Position numbers and translations under genes: made by a program. 64,000 bases of DNA, from positions 124,001 through 188,000 of the forward strand of contig NZ_ALJF01000011.1 of NCBI RefSeq assembly GCF_000300855.1, read 5' to 3'. The DNA comes from Agrobacterium albertimagni AOL15 (lineage in GTDB: Bacteria; Pseudomonadota; Alphaproteobacteria; Rhizobiales; Rhizobiaceae). Each line of letters begins with the position of its first letter. Position 1 is the stretch's first letter. The notes beneath the pieces were generated by a model, which had not been told where the DNA came from, made no database searches, and saw only the letters and a program-made list of their open reading frames with translations. This document shows, piece by piece, positions 17,108 through 26,720 of this stretch.

Positions 17108-19522
17108 ATGGCACAGAAGACGGCAGCGGAGCTATCCCCGCCAGAGGCGCCGAAAAGCGAGGCCCGCACGGCCGGCTATCGCGCACTGGCCGGCGCTGCC
17201 GATGAGATGCTCGACACACAAGGCAATGTCCGCCCCGTCTGGCAGGCCCTGGTGTCCGCCATCGACACCATGCCGGAGCACGATCTGCACGAGCGCTTTG
17301 CCCGTGCCGATCGCTACCTGCGCGACGCCGGTGTCTTCTACCGTGCTTATGGTTCTGGAGGATCGAGCGAGCGGGCCTGGCCCTTCTCGCACATCCCGGT
17401 GATGATCTCCGAAGCCGAATGGAAGGTGCTGGCCGAGGGGCTGGTCCAGCGCGCGAACCTGCTGGAAGCGGTCGTCGCCGACATCTATTCGGAAAACCGG
17501 CTGGTCCAGGAAGGCTTCCTGCCGCCTCAGCTGATCGCCTCGAACCCGGAATTCCTGCGCCCGCTCGTCGGCATCAAGCCGGCTGGCGGCCACTACCTGC
17601 ATTTCTGTTCCTTCGAAATCGGCCGCGGGCCAGACGGCAACTGGTGGGTGCTCGCCGATCGTACCCAGGCGCCCTCGGGTGCGGGCTTTGCGCTGGAAAA
17701 CCGGGTTGCGACCGCCCGTGCCTTTTCCGATGTTTATGCCGAGACCCACGTCCACCGCCTCGCCTCCTTCTTCGGCGCATTCCGCAAGGCGCTGCAAGCG
17801 CGCACCCGCGGCTCGGACGAGCGCATTGCGGTTCTGTCTCCGGGCCCCGCTAACGAGACCTATTTCGAACACGCCTATATTGCCCGCTATCTCGGCATCA
17901 TGCTGCTCGAAGGTGAGGATCTCACCATCGTCAACGGCAAGGTCATGGTCCGAACGGTCGCCGGCCTGAAGCCCGTCAGCGTCCTCTGGCGCCGCCTCGA
18001 TGCCGCCTTTGCCGATCCTCTGGAGCTCGATCAGAACTCCTATATCGGCACGCCCGGCATGGTGGATGCCCTGCGCAACGGCTCGGTCACCTTCGTCAAT
18101 GCGCTCGGCTCCGGCATTCTCGAAACCCGCGCCCTGCTCGCCTTCATGCCCACCCTCTCGCGTCATCTGCTCGGCGAGGAACTGAAGCTGCCCTCGATCG
18201 CCACCTGGTGGTGCGGCCAGAAGGCCGAGCGCGAGCATGTGGCAGCCCATCTCGATCGCATGGTGATCGGCTCGGCTTTCTCACGGCTGCCTTTCTTCGA
18301 TGATGGCGGACGCTCCGTCATGGGGTCGCGTTACAAGGACCCGCAGGGGCGGACGACAGCCGAATGGCTCGAGGCAGAAGCCGGCAACCTCGTTGGCCAG
18401 GAAGTGGTGATCTTGTCCACCACGCCGGCCATGGTCGACGGCCAATTGACGCCGCGCCCGATGTCGCTGCGTGTCTTTGCCGCCCGCACCCAGAACGGCT
18501 GGCAGATCATGCCGGGCGGCTTTGCCCGGATCGGCAGTGGCTCGGACGTATCCGCCATCGCCATGCAATCCGGCGGGAGCGCGGCCGATGTCTGGATCGT
18601 CTCCGACAAGCCTGTCGACCGTACCTCGCTTTTGCCAGCAGAGGAGACCTTCACCCGCAACATGCCCGGCAGCCTGCCGAGCAGAGCCGCCGACAACCTC
18701 TTCTGGCTCGGCCGCTACATCGAGAGGGCCGAAGGTGTGCTGCGCATCCTCCGCGCCTGGCATGCGCGCTATGCCGAAAGCGCCAACCCGGACCAGCCGC
18801 TGCTTGCCTTTGTCAGCGAGTACCTCTCGAACATCGACGTCGACACCAAGTCCGGCGTGCCGGAAAGCCTTCTACGCAACATCGACAGCGCCGTCTACTC
18901 GGCGAGCAACATCCGCGACCGCTTCTCGCCGGATGGGTGGCTTGCGCTGAACGACCTGTCGAAGACGGCCAAGCGTTTCCACGAGAAGGTGAAACCGGGC
19001 GACGACGCGGCGCATGCTATGACCATCCTCTTGCGCAAGCTCGCGGGCTTTGCGGGTCTGGTGCACGAAAACATGTACCGCTTCACCGGCTGGCGTTTCC
19101 TGACCATCGGCCGCCTGCTGGAACGCGGCCTGCACATGACACGCCTGCTTGGCCATATGACAGGCCCCGATGCGCCCGACGGCTCGCTCGACATGCTGCT
19201 CGAGATTGGCGACAACGTCATGACCCATCGCCGCCGCTACAATGTCTCGACGGCACGGCTGACGGTGACCGACCTACTGGCGCTCGATCCGCTCAATCCG
19301 CGCTCGATCCTCTTCCAGTTGAACGAGATCCGCATCGAGGCCGAGCAACTGCCGAACGCCATGGTCAACGGCCAGATGTCGACCCTTTTCCGTGAGGCGA
19401 TGCGCCTGCATTCGGGGCTTGCCGTAATGACGCCGGAAGCCATGTCGGCCGATGTCTACACCAATCTGGAGCGCGAATTGGAGAAGTTCTCCGATATCCT
19501 CGCCCAGACCTATTTGAGCTGA
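17108..19522 (+). CDS. Circularly permuted ATP-grasp / alpha-E fusion protein
   Basis: An 804-aa fusion. Residues ~70-480 form a circularly permuted ATP-grasp type 2 domain (YRAYGSGGSSERAWPFSHIP near residue 78; EAVVADIYSENRLVQEGFLPP; WWVLADRTQAPSGAGFALENR; IVNGKVMVRTVAGLKPV). From ~515 an alpha-E domain begins at LPSRAADNLFWLGRYIERAEG and runs to the C-terminus. In many bacteria the two domains are separate adjacent genes next to transglutaminases; here they are one polypeptide. The ATP-grasp part is predicted to ligate a carboxylate to an amine. Four bases separate it from both neighbours' coding ends, indicating one operon. The biochemical product is unknown. Confidence 0.88.
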   Translation: MAQKTAAELSPPEAPKSEARTAGYRALAGAADEMLDTQGNVRPVWQALVSAIDTMPEHDLHERFARADRYLRDAGVFYRAYGSGGSSERAWPFSHIPVMISEAEWKVLAEGLVQRANLLEAVVADIYSENRLVQEGFLPPQLIASNPEFLRPLVGIKPAGGHYLHFCSFEIGRGPDGNWWVLADRTQAPSGAGFALENRVATARAFSDVYAETHVHRLASFFGAFRKALQARTRGSDERIAVLSPGPANETYFEHAYIARYLGIMLLEGEDLTIVNGKVMVRTVAGLKPVSVLWRRLDAAFADPLELDQNSYIGTPGMVDALRNGSVTFVNALGSGILETRALLAFMPTLSRHLLGEELKLPSIATWWCGQKAEREHVAAHLDRMVIGSAFSRLPFFDDGGRSVMGSRYKDPQGRTTAEWLEAEAGNLVGQEVVILSTTPAMVDGQLTPRPMSLRVFAARTQNGWQIMPGGFARIGSGSDVSAIAMQSGGSAADVWIVSDKPVDRTSLLPAEETFTRNMPGSLPSRAADNLFWLGRYIERAEGVLRILRAWHARYAESANPDQPLLAFVSEYLSNIDVDTKSGVPESLLRNIDSAVYSASNIRDRFSPDGWLALNDLSKTAKRFHEKVKPGDDAAHAMTILLRKLAGFAGLVHENMYRFTGWRFLTIGRLLERGLHMTRLLGHMTGPDAPDGSLDMLLEIGDNVMTHRRRYNVSTARLTVTDLLALDPLNPRSILFQLNEIRIEAEQLPNAMVNGQMSTLFREAMRLHSGLAVMTPEAMSADVYTNLERELEKFSDILAQTYLS

Positions 19523-19526
19523 CGCG

Positions 19527-20408
19527 ATGCTCTACGATCTCTCGCTCCATATCGGCTACCGCTACGAGGTTCCGGCAACGGGAGCCCACCACATGCTGCG
19601 GCTTCTGCCGCTGTCGCTTCCGGACCGTCAGCGGCTGGTCGCCGGTGCGATCACGGTCACCCCGGAGCCGGACGAGATCTCGACTTTCAACGACTTCTTC
19701 CGCCATCCGACGAGCCACGCCATCCTGCGTGGTCCGCACGAGAAGCTCGACATCCGCATGCAGGCCCGTGTGATGGTTCAGGCCCTGCCGATGGCTGCCG
19801 ACTTCTCGCCGCTGCTCGACCGCCTGCCGCAGGAGATCGCCGAAACCTGGTCGCTCGATGCGGAATCGCCGCATCATTTCCTCGGCACAAGCCCACGGTT
19901 GCCCCGGGACAAGGCGATCGCGGCCTATGCGCGCGGCATGCTGAAACCGAGCATGACCGTGCGCCAGATCGCCGAAACGCTTTGCAGCCGCATCCACAAG
20001 GACTTCAAATACGACGCCGAAGCCACGACCGTTGACACGACACCGGCGGAAGCCTTCGACAAGAAGCGCGGCGTCTGCCAGGACTTCGCCCATGTGATGA
20101 TCGTGGCACTGCGCAGCCTCGGCATTCCCGCTGGCTATGTCAGCGGCTTCCTGCGCACCATCCCGCCTCCGGGCAAGGAGCGCCTAGAGGGAGCCGATGC
20201 CATGCATGCCTGGGTGCGGATCTGGTGCGGCAAGCTGACAGGTTGGCTGGAACTCGACCCCACCAACGACATCGCGGCCGGCACAGATCATATCGTGGTC
20301 GGCTACGGTCGGGACTATGCCGATGTCGCCCCCGTGATCGGCGTCCTGAAGAGCTATGGTTCGCATCAGACGGATCAGGCCGTGGATGTCATCCCGGTGC
20401 GCCAATAG
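19527..20408 (+). CDS. Transglutaminase-like family protein (small)
   Basis: A 293-aa stand-alone transglutaminase-like protein. It has the N-terminal BTLCP region (LHIGYRYEVPATGAHHMLRLLP) and a core with Cys184 (RGVCQDFAHVM), His227 (DAMHAWVRIW) and Asp244 (ELDPTNDI). All three catalytic residues are intact, so it is probably an active thiol peptidase or transamidase. It starts 4 bp after the ATP-grasp/alpha-E stop and completes the three-gene unit. No signal peptide is visible, pointing to a cytoplasmic substrate. A 7-bp hairpin (20431-20452) follows without a T-run. Confidence 0.9.
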   Translation: MLYDLSLHIGYRYEVPATGAHHMLRLLPLSLPDRQRLVAGAITVTPEPDEISTFNDFFRHPTSHAILRGPHEKLDIRMQARVMVQALPMAADFSPLLDRLPQEIAETWSLDAESPHHFLGTSPRLPRDKAIAAYARGMLKPSMTVRQIAETLCSRIHKDFKYDAEATTVDTTPAEAFDKKRGVCQDFAHVMIVALRSLGIPAGYVSGFLRTIPPPGKERLEGADAMHAWVRIWCGKLTGWLELDPTNDIAAGTDHIVVGYGRDYADVAPVIGVLKSYGSHQTDQAVDVIPVRQ

Positions 20409-20492
20409 TGCATTCTTCCATCGAATTTTAGCGATCCCATTAAACGGATCGCAATGGGCCGCAGTCTATAACCTTCCAAACGCTGATTTTGG

Positions 20493-21770
20493 ATGGACAT
20501 GATGACTACCCCTGACAGCCCGCGCAAATCCCTCTTCGCACGTCTCTGGCACGACCGCGCCGGCAATTTCGGCCTGGCAACGGCCATCCTGCTCCCCGTC
20601 GCAGCCGCCACGGCTGGTGTGGCAATCGACTTGAACCGGATGGTCCAGGTGCGCAGCGCATTGCAGGACTCAGCCGACTCGGCCGTTCTGTCTGCGGCGA
20701 ACGCCCTGGCGAAGAACGATAAAATGTCCGACGAAGAAGTGCTCGAGTTCGCGCGCAAGTTCATGAAGGCGCAGCTGAACAACGTTCTCCCAGGCGACGC
20801 AAGCGACCAGACCGACGAGGAAGCGGCAGAAGATCCGCTGGCTGGTGCGGTCGGGAACGTCGAGCGAAAGCTGGGAACGTCGGGCAAGACCGTCGAAGTC
20901 AGCCTGTCACCGAGCTACACCTTGGCGACCAATGGCATGACCGCCCTGCTCGGCTGGAAGGAAGTGACCGTCAGCGTCACCGCGACGGCGCAATCCACGC
21001 CGGAAAGCGGCGCGGCAGTCTCGATGTATGTCGTGCTGGATCGTTCCGGCTCCATGTCCTTCACCACGAACACGGTCGACACCTCAGTTGCAAGCTGCGT
21101 GAACTACAGCGCCTCCAACTGGGCTTACAAGGACATCACGTCAACGAGGGACAAGAACTACATCAAGCCGTCGAAGCCCTGCTATGTGAAGAAGATCCAG
21201 GCTCTGAAGACAGCGTCGGCGGTGATGATGAGCGAGCTCGTTAAGGCCGATCCAAAGGCCGACCTCATCCGTGTTGGCGCGGTGTCCTACAACGAAGTAA
21301 CCCAGTCCGCATCTGGCATGGCCTGGGGTGTCACGACCGCAACAAACTACATCACGGCATTGCCATCTGTGCCGACCGGAGGCACCGACGCTTCCGGCGC
21401 CATGACGATTGCCTACAACGCGTTGAAGAAGACCAACACTGCCGAGAAAAGCGCGCACGCCACCAAAGGCAACTCCGACTTTACCCGCTACATCGTGTTT
21501 ATGACGGATGGCGAAATGACCGGTAACAGCGCTGCGTGGAACCCGACCATCGACAAGGCGGTCTTGGATGAGTGTACCGCTGCGAAGAAAGAAGGGATCA
21601 AGATCTTCTCGGTCGCGTTCATGGCGCCCGATCGAGGCAAAACGCTCCTGTCTGCCTGCGCGTCTTCACTAAGCGACTATTACGAGCCGACCGATATGGC
21701 CGGTCTGGTCAAGGCCTTCGGTGAGATCGGCAAGGCCGCGGCCGCAGCGTCTACCCGCCTGACCAACTGA
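20493..21770 (+). CDS. TadE/TadG-like membrane-anchored VWA domain protein
   Basis: A 425-aa protein. The short basic N-terminus (WHDRAGNFG) leads to a single membrane helix (~residues 27-48) and the TadE/G-like motif DLNRMVQVRSALQDSADSAVL. A von Willebrand A domain covers ~175-425, with MIDAS motif VVLDRSGSMSF and a later YIVFMTDGEMTG strand. TadG-like proteins sit near Flp/Tad pilus systems, but none of those genes is in this window, so the copy is isolated. Three closely spaced start codons (20493, 20499, 20502) make the first residues uncertain. It may or may not work with the preceding transglutaminase operon, 84 bp upstream. Confidence 0.82.
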   Translation: MDMMTTPDSPRKSLFARLWHDRAGNFGLATAILLPVAAATAGVAIDLNRMVQVRSALQDSADSAVLSAANALAKNDKMSDEEVLEFARKFMKAQLNNVLPGDASDQTDEEAAEDPLAGAVGNVERKLGTSGKTVEVSLSPSYTLATNGMTALLGWKEVTVSVTATAQSTPESGAAVSMYVVLDRSGSMSFTTNTVDTSVASCVNYSASNWAYKDITSTRDKNYIKPSKPCYVKKIQALKTASAVMMSELVKADPKADLIRVGAVSYNEVTQSASGMAWGVTTATNYITALPSVPTGGTDASGAMTIAYNALKKTNTAEKSAHATKGNSDFTRYIVFMTDGEMTGNSAAWNPTIDKAVLDECTAAKKEGIKIFSVAFMAPDRGKTLLSACASSLSDYYEPTDMAGLVKAFGEIGKAAAAASTRLTN

Positions 21771-21773
21771 GAC

Positions 21774-21795
21774 AATCCAAAACGTTTTGGATTTT
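21774..21795 (+). terminator. Perfect 20-bp palindrome after the VWA gene, possible terminator
   Basis: AATCCAAAAC followed directly by GTTTTGGATT (21774-21793) is a perfect palindrome starting three bases after the stop codon, with TT following. With the next hairpin it probably ends the transcript. As a spacer-free palindrome it could also be a protein-binding site. Confidence 0.45.
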
Positions 21796-21806
21796 GCCCA
21801 CAATTT

Positions 21807-21836
21807 GACCGCAGCTGCCATGGCTGCGGTCTTATC
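21807..21836 (+). terminator. Second hairpin upstream of glgP
   Basis: GACCGCAGC (21807-21815) pairs with GCTGCGGTC (21823-21831) across a 7-nt loop, followed by TTATCGTTT. It is a modest terminator for the VWA gene. A TATAAT hexamer at 21860-21865, without a convincing -35, is a possible glg promoter element. Confidence 0.5.
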
Positions 21837-22031
21837 GTTTCTTCACGCTTTCAAGATAATATAATTAGAACAGGATGTTGAGCACCAAGGCCGCGCTCGG
21901 AACAAAATCATCCTCACAGCCTCCCGCCTGTTGCAACTGTTTCATTTCGATGCGTAAACTGCCGTCCAAGGGGCCGGCACCGGCAATCGCTTCGAAGCCG
22001 CCCGGAGACACGAACAACGCCAGGCGGACCG

Positions 22032-24494
22032 ATGATCAAGACTCCCCACAAAGTCGACCTTCCCCTTCCCAAGCGCGGCGTTTCCGATCCGGACGCCCTG
22101 GCCGCCGAGATCATGGACAAGCTGACCTACAGCATCGGCAAGGATGCCAAGGTCGCGACCCCGCATGACTGGCTGACCGCGACCATCCTCGTGGTGCGCG
22201 ACCGCATCATCGACACATGGATGGAATCCACCCGCAACACCTACATGAACAACGGCAAGCGGGTTTATTACCTGTCGCTGGAGTTCCTGATCGGCCGTCT
22301 GCTGCGCGATGCCATGTCGAACCTCGGCCTGATCGACGACATGCGCCAGGCGCTTCAATCCCTCTCGGTCGAATTCGATGTCATCGCGGGCCTCGAGCCC
22401 GATGCAGCACTCGGCAATGGCGGCCTCGGTCGTCTCGCCGCCTGCTTCATGGAGAGTATGGCAACCGTCAACATCCCGGCCTATGGCTATGGCATTCGCT
22501 ACGTGCATGGCCTCTTCCGCCAGCAGATGGCAGATGGCTGGCAGGTCGAGCTGCCGGAAAGCTGGCTGGCCCACGGCAACCCCTGGGAATTCGAGCGCCG
22601 CGAAAGTTCCTACGAAGTCGGCTTCGGTGGCACCGTGGAGACCGTGGATGGTCCCGATGGCGAGCCACGCTACGTCTGGAAGCAGGGCGAGCGCGTGATC
22701 GCCACTGCCTACGACACCCCGGCCGTCGGCTGGCGCGGTGAGCGCGTCAACACGCTGCGCCTCTGGTCGGCCCAGCCAATCGACCCGATCCTTCTCGACG
22801 CCTTCAACGCCGGCGACCATATCGGCGCGCTGCGCGAGAGCAACAAGGCGGAATCCCTCACCCGTGTCCTCTATCCGGCCGATGCGACCCCTGCCGGCCA
22901 GGAATTGCGCCTGCGCCAGGAATTCTTCTTCTGTTCGGCCTCGCTGCAGGACATCGTGCGACGTCACCTGCAGCAGGGCAATACGCTCGCCCAGCTGCCG
23001 GACAAGGTCGCGATCCAGCTGAACGACACCCACCCGGCCGTCTCCGTCGCCGAGCTGATGCGCCTTCTGGTCGACGTGCATGGCGTTGCCTTCGACGAGG
23101 CCTGGGAAATCACCCGCCACACCTTCTCCTACACCAACCACACGCTCCTACCGGAAGCGCTGGAAAGCTGGCCGGTGCCGCTGTTTGAGCGTCTGCTGCC
23201 GCGCCACATGCAGCTCGTCTACGCGATCAACGCCAAGATCCTGCTCGACGCCCGCAAGAACCGTGGCTTCAACGACCATGAGATCCGCCAGATCTCGCTG
23301 ATCGACGAGAGCGGCGACCGGCGCCTGCGCATGGGCAATCTCGCCTTCATCGGCTCCCATTCGATCAACGGTGTTTCGGCGCTCCACACGGAGCTGATGA
23401 AGGAGACGGTCTTTGCCGATCTCCACAAGCTCTACCCAACGCGCATCAACAACAAGACCAACGGCATCACGCCGCGCCGCTGGCTGATGCAGTGCAATCC
23501 GGACCTGACGGATCTGATCACGGAAGCTATCGGCCCCGACTTCCTCGATGATGCAACGAAGCTGAAGGGTCTCGATGCCTTCGCCGACGACGCCTCTTTC
23601 CAGCAGAAGTTCGCGGCCGTGAAGTTCGCCAACAAGCAGAAGCTGGCAAGCCTTGTCGCAAGCCGCATGGGCATCAAGATCGACCCACAGGCGATGTTCG
23701 ACATCCAGATCAAGCGTATCCACGAATACAAGCGCCAGCTTCTGAACATCATCGAGACGGTCGCCCTTTTCGACCAGATCCGGTCTCATCCGGAACGCGA
23801 CTGGGTCCCGCGCGTCAAACTCTTCGCCGGCAAGGCAGCGCCCAGCTACCACAATGCCAAACTGATCATCAAACTGGCAAACGACGTCGCCCGCGTCATC
23901 AACACCGATCCTTCGGTGCGCGGTCTGCTGAAGGTCGTCTTCATCCCCAACTACAATGTCTCGCTCGCCGAGGTCATGGTGCCCGCCGCCGACCTCTCCG
24001 AACAGATTTCTACCGCCGGCATGGAAGCATCCGGAACCGGAAACATGAAGTTCGCGTTGAACGGTGCGCTGACAATTGGAACGCTCGACGGCGCCAATGT
24101 CGAAATGCGCGATCATGTGGGCGAGGAGAACATCGTGATTTTTGGAATGACCGCCGACGAGGTGGGTCGCGTGCGGGCCGAGGGACACGATCCCCGCGCT
24201 GCGATCGATGCCTCGCGCGAACTGCAACAGGCGCTTTCGTCGATCGCCTCGGGTGTCTTCTCGCCTGACGATCGCGACCGCTATGCCGACCTGATGCAGG
24301 GCATCTACCAGCATGACTGGTTCATGGTCGCCGCCGACTTCGACGCCTATGCCAAGGCGCAGCGCGACGTGGACGACATCTGGAATGACAAATCCGCCTG
24401 GTATTCCAAGACCATCCGCAACACGGCGCGCATGGGCTGGTTCTCATCGGACCGTACCATCCGGCAATACAACGCGGATATCTGGAGAGCTTGA
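22032..24494 (+). CDS. glgP: Glycogen phosphorylase
   Basis: An 820-aa GT35 phosphorylase that releases glucose-1-phosphate from glycogen with PLP and phosphate. Landmarks: VYYLSLEFLIGRLL (~residue 77), LGNGGLGRLAACFMES, RRWL after NKTNGITP, KRIHEYKRQLLN, and EASGTGNMKFALNGALTIGTLDG in which Lys673 carries PLP. Length is normal. It is the first gene of glgP-glgB-glgC-glgA-pgm and its stop overlaps the glgB start (TGATG). Upstream are a TATAAT hexamer and a 160-nt leader. Confidence 0.97.
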   Translation: MIKTPHKVDLPLPKRGVSDPDALAAEIMDKLTYSIGKDAKVATPHDWLTATILVVRDRIIDTWMESTRNTYMNNGKRVYYLSLEFLIGRLLRDAMSNLGLIDDMRQALQSLSVEFDVIAGLEPDAALGNGGLGRLAACFMESMATVNIPAYGYGIRYVHGLFRQQMADGWQVELPESWLAHGNPWEFERRESSYEVGFGGTVETVDGPDGEPRYVWKQGERVIATAYDTPAVGWRGERVNTLRLWSAQPIDPILLDAFNAGDHIGALRESNKAESLTRVLYPADATPAGQELRLRQEFFFCSASLQDIVRRHLQQGNTLAQLPDKVAIQLNDTHPAVSVAELMRLLVDVHGVAFDEAWEITRHTFSYTNHTLLPEALESWPVPLFERLLPRHMQLVYAINAKILLDARKNRGFNDHEIRQISLIDESGDRRLRMGNLAFIGSHSINGVSALHTELMKETVFADLHKLYPTRINNKTNGITPRRWLMQCNPDLTDLITEAIGPDFLDDATKLKGLDAFADDASFQQKFAAVKFANKQKLASLVASRMGIKIDPQAMFDIQIKRIHEYKRQLLNIIETVALFDQIRSHPERDWVPRVKLFAGKAAPSYHNAKLIIKLANDVARVINTDPSVRGLLKVVFIPNYNVSLAEVMVPAADLSEQISTAGMEASGTGNMKFALNGALTIGTLDGANVEMRDHVGEENIVIFGMTADEVGRVRAEGHDPRAAIDASRELQQALSSIASGVFSPDDRDRYADLMQGIYQHDWFMVAADFDAYAKAQRDVDDIWNDKSAWYSKTIRNTARMGWFSSDRTIRQYNADIWRA

Positions 24495-26707
24495 TGGCAA
24501 AATCACCGAAGAGGAGCGGTGACGTAGCGAAGCCGGACACACCGTCGGCAGCAGAAATCGAAGCGATCATCCATGGGACGCATGGCGACCCCTTCGCCTT
24601 TCTCGGCGTGCACGAGGCAGGCGCTGGCCATGTTGCCCGCTGCTTCATCCCCGGCGCTGAAACCGTCATCGCCTATAATCTCGCCGGAGAGCCGATCGGC
24701 GAACTGGTCCAGCATCACGATGCCGGCTTCTTTTCCGGCCCGGTCAAGCTCGATGGCGTGCTGCCGGTGCGCTATCGCGCTACCCGCGGCGATGCCGAAT
24801 GGACCGTCACCGATCCCTACAGCTTCTGGCCGATCCTCGGGCCGATGGACGATTACTTCATCAAGGAAGGATCGCACCTGCGCCTTTTCGACAAGATGGG
24901 CGCCCACCCGATCAAGCATCAGGGTGTCGACGGCTTCCACTTCGCCGTCTGGGCCCCCAATGCCCGCCGCGTCTCCGTCGTCGGCGACTTCAACGACTGG
25001 GACGGCCGCCTGCATGTCATGCGTCTGCGCCGTGACACGGGCATCTGGGAAATCTTCGCCCCCGATGTCCGGGCCGGCGCCACCTACAAGTTCGAAATCG
25101 TCGGACCGCATGGCGAGCTTCAGCCCCTAAAGGCCGACCCCTTTGCCCGCCGCGCAGAGATGCGGCCGAAAAACGCCTCCATGACGACACCCGAGCTCGA
25201 ACAGGACTGGGACGACGAGGCTCATCGCAAGCACTGGGCAAGCATCGATCAGCGCCGCCAGCCGATCTCGATCTACGAGGTCCATGCCGGTTCATGGCAG
25301 CGCCGCGATGACGGCTCCATGCTGTCCTGGGACGAAATGGCAGCCCGGCTCATCCCTTACTGCGTCGACATGGGCTTTACCCATATCGAATTCATGCCGG
25401 TCACCGAGCACCCTTACGACCCGTCCTGGGGTTACCAGACAACTGGTCTTTATGCGCCGAGCGCCCGCTTCGGCGAGCCGGAGGGTTTTGCCCGTTTCGT
25501 CAACGGCTGCCACAAGGTCGGCCTCGGCGTCATCCTCGACTGGGTACCGGCGCATTTCCCGACCGATGCGCACGGGCTTCGCCATTTCGACGGCACCGCG
25601 CTCTATGAACATGCCGACCCGCGCCAGGGCTTCCACCCGGACTGGAACACCGCGATCTACAATTTCGGTCGCCAGGAGGTTTTGTCCTACCTGATCAACA
25701 ACGCGCTCTACTGGGCGGAGAAATTCCACCTCGACGGTTTGCGCGTCGATGCCGTCGCCTCGATGCTCTACCTCGATTATTCCCGCAAGGAAGGCGAGTG
25801 GATCCCCAATGAATATGGCGGTCGCGAAAACCTGGAGGCGGTCCGTTTCCTCCAGCAGATGAACCACCATGTCTATGGCAGCCATCCCGGCATCATGACC
25901 ATTGCCGAAGAGAGCACCTCCTGGCCCAAGGTCTCGCAGCCCGTCCATGAAGGTGGCCTCGGCTTCGGCTTCAAGTGGAACATGGGCTTCATGCATGACA
26001 CGCTGAGCTATTTTGCCCGCGATCCGATCTACAGGAAGTACCATCACCAGGAACTGACCTTCGGCCTGCTCTATGCCTTCTCGGAAAACTTCGTTCTGCC
26101 GATCAGCCACGACGAAGTGGTGCACGGCAAGGGCTCGATGATTGCCAAGATGCCCGGCGACGACTGGCAGAAATTCGCCAATCTCCGCGCCTATTACGGT
26201 TACATGTGGGGCCATCCGGGCAAGAAGCTGCTGTTCATGGGTCAGGAATTCGCCCAGTGGGGCGAATGGTCCGAGGCTCGTTCGCTCGACTGGAACCTGC
26301 TCGACTATGCCCCACACGAGGGCATGCGCCGACTGATCCGCGATCTGAACTTCACCTATCGCTCGAAGCCTGCACTGCATGCCCGTGATTGTGAGGGCGA
26401 AGGCTTCGAATGGATCAATGCCGATGACCAGGAGAATTCGGTGCTCGCCTGGCTGCGCAAGGCGCCTGGCGAAAAGCCGGTGGCCGTCATTTGCAACCTG
26501 ACGCCGACCTATCACGAGCGATACGAATTGAACTTGCCTGCGGCGGGCCGTTGGCGTGAGATACTGAATACCGATGCCGAAATCTATGGTGGCAGCGGCA
26601 AGGGCAATGGTGGCCGCGTGGAGGCGCATGCCACGGGAAGCGGATGGGCAAAAGCAGGGCTGACCCTGCCGCCGCTGGCCGTGATCATGCTGGAACTGGA
26701 ACAGTAA
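24494..26707 (+). CDS. glgB: 1,4-alpha-glucan branching enzyme
   Basis: A 737-aa GH13 branching enzyme with an N-terminal extension, CBM48 ([23 protein letters not shown], ~residue 151) and the catalytic barrel. The catalytic triad can be placed: Asp419 (LRVDAVASM), Glu472 (TIAEEST) and Asp540 ([10 protein letters not shown]), each 14 residues after the E. coli positions. It introduces alpha-1,6 branches into glycogen. The ATG at 24494 overlaps the glgP stop. It is followed by glgC after 13 bp that include GGGGAGG. Confidence 0.97.
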   Translation: MAKSPKRSGDVAKPDTPSAAEIEAIIHGTHGDPFAFLGVHEAGAGHVARCFIPGAETVIAYNLAGEPIGELVQHHDAGFFSGPVKLDGVLPVRYRATRGDAEWTVTDPYSFWPILGPMDDYFIKEGSHLRLFDKMGAHPIKHQGVDGFHFAVWAPNARRVSVVGDFNDWDGRLHVMRLRRDTGIWEIFAPDVRAGATYKFEIVGPHGELQPLKADPFARRAEMRPKNASMTTPELEQDWDDEAHRKHWASIDQRRQPISIYEVHAGSWQRRDDGSMLSWDEMAARLIPYCVDMGFTHIEFMPVTEHPYDPSWGYQTTGLYAPSARFGEPEGFARFVNGCHKVGLGVILDWVPAHFPTDAHGLRHFDGTALYEHADPRQGFHPDWNTAIYNFGRQEVLSYLINNALYWAEKFHLDGLRVDAVASMLYLDYSRKEGEWIPNEYGGRENLEAVRFLQQMNHHVYGSHPGIMTIAEESTSWPKVSQPVHEGGLGFGFKWNMGFMHDTLSYFARDPIYRKYHHQELTFGLLYAFSENFVLPISHDEVVHGKGSMIAKMPGDDWQKFANLRAYYGYMWGHPGKKLLFMGQEFAQWGEWSEARSLDWNLLDYAPHEGMRRLIRDLNFTYRSKPALHARDCEGEGFEWINADDQENSVLAWLRKAPGEKPVAVICNLTPTYHERYELNLPAAGRWREILNTDAEIYGGSGKGNGGRVEAHATGSGWAKAGLTLPPLAVIMLELEQ

Positions 26708-26720
26708 GGGGAGGAAAGAA

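Noticed and set aside
20431..20452. GCGATCC/GGATCGC hairpin as terminator of the transglutaminase operon
   Set aside because: No U-tract and only 7 bp; transcription may continue into the VWA gene.
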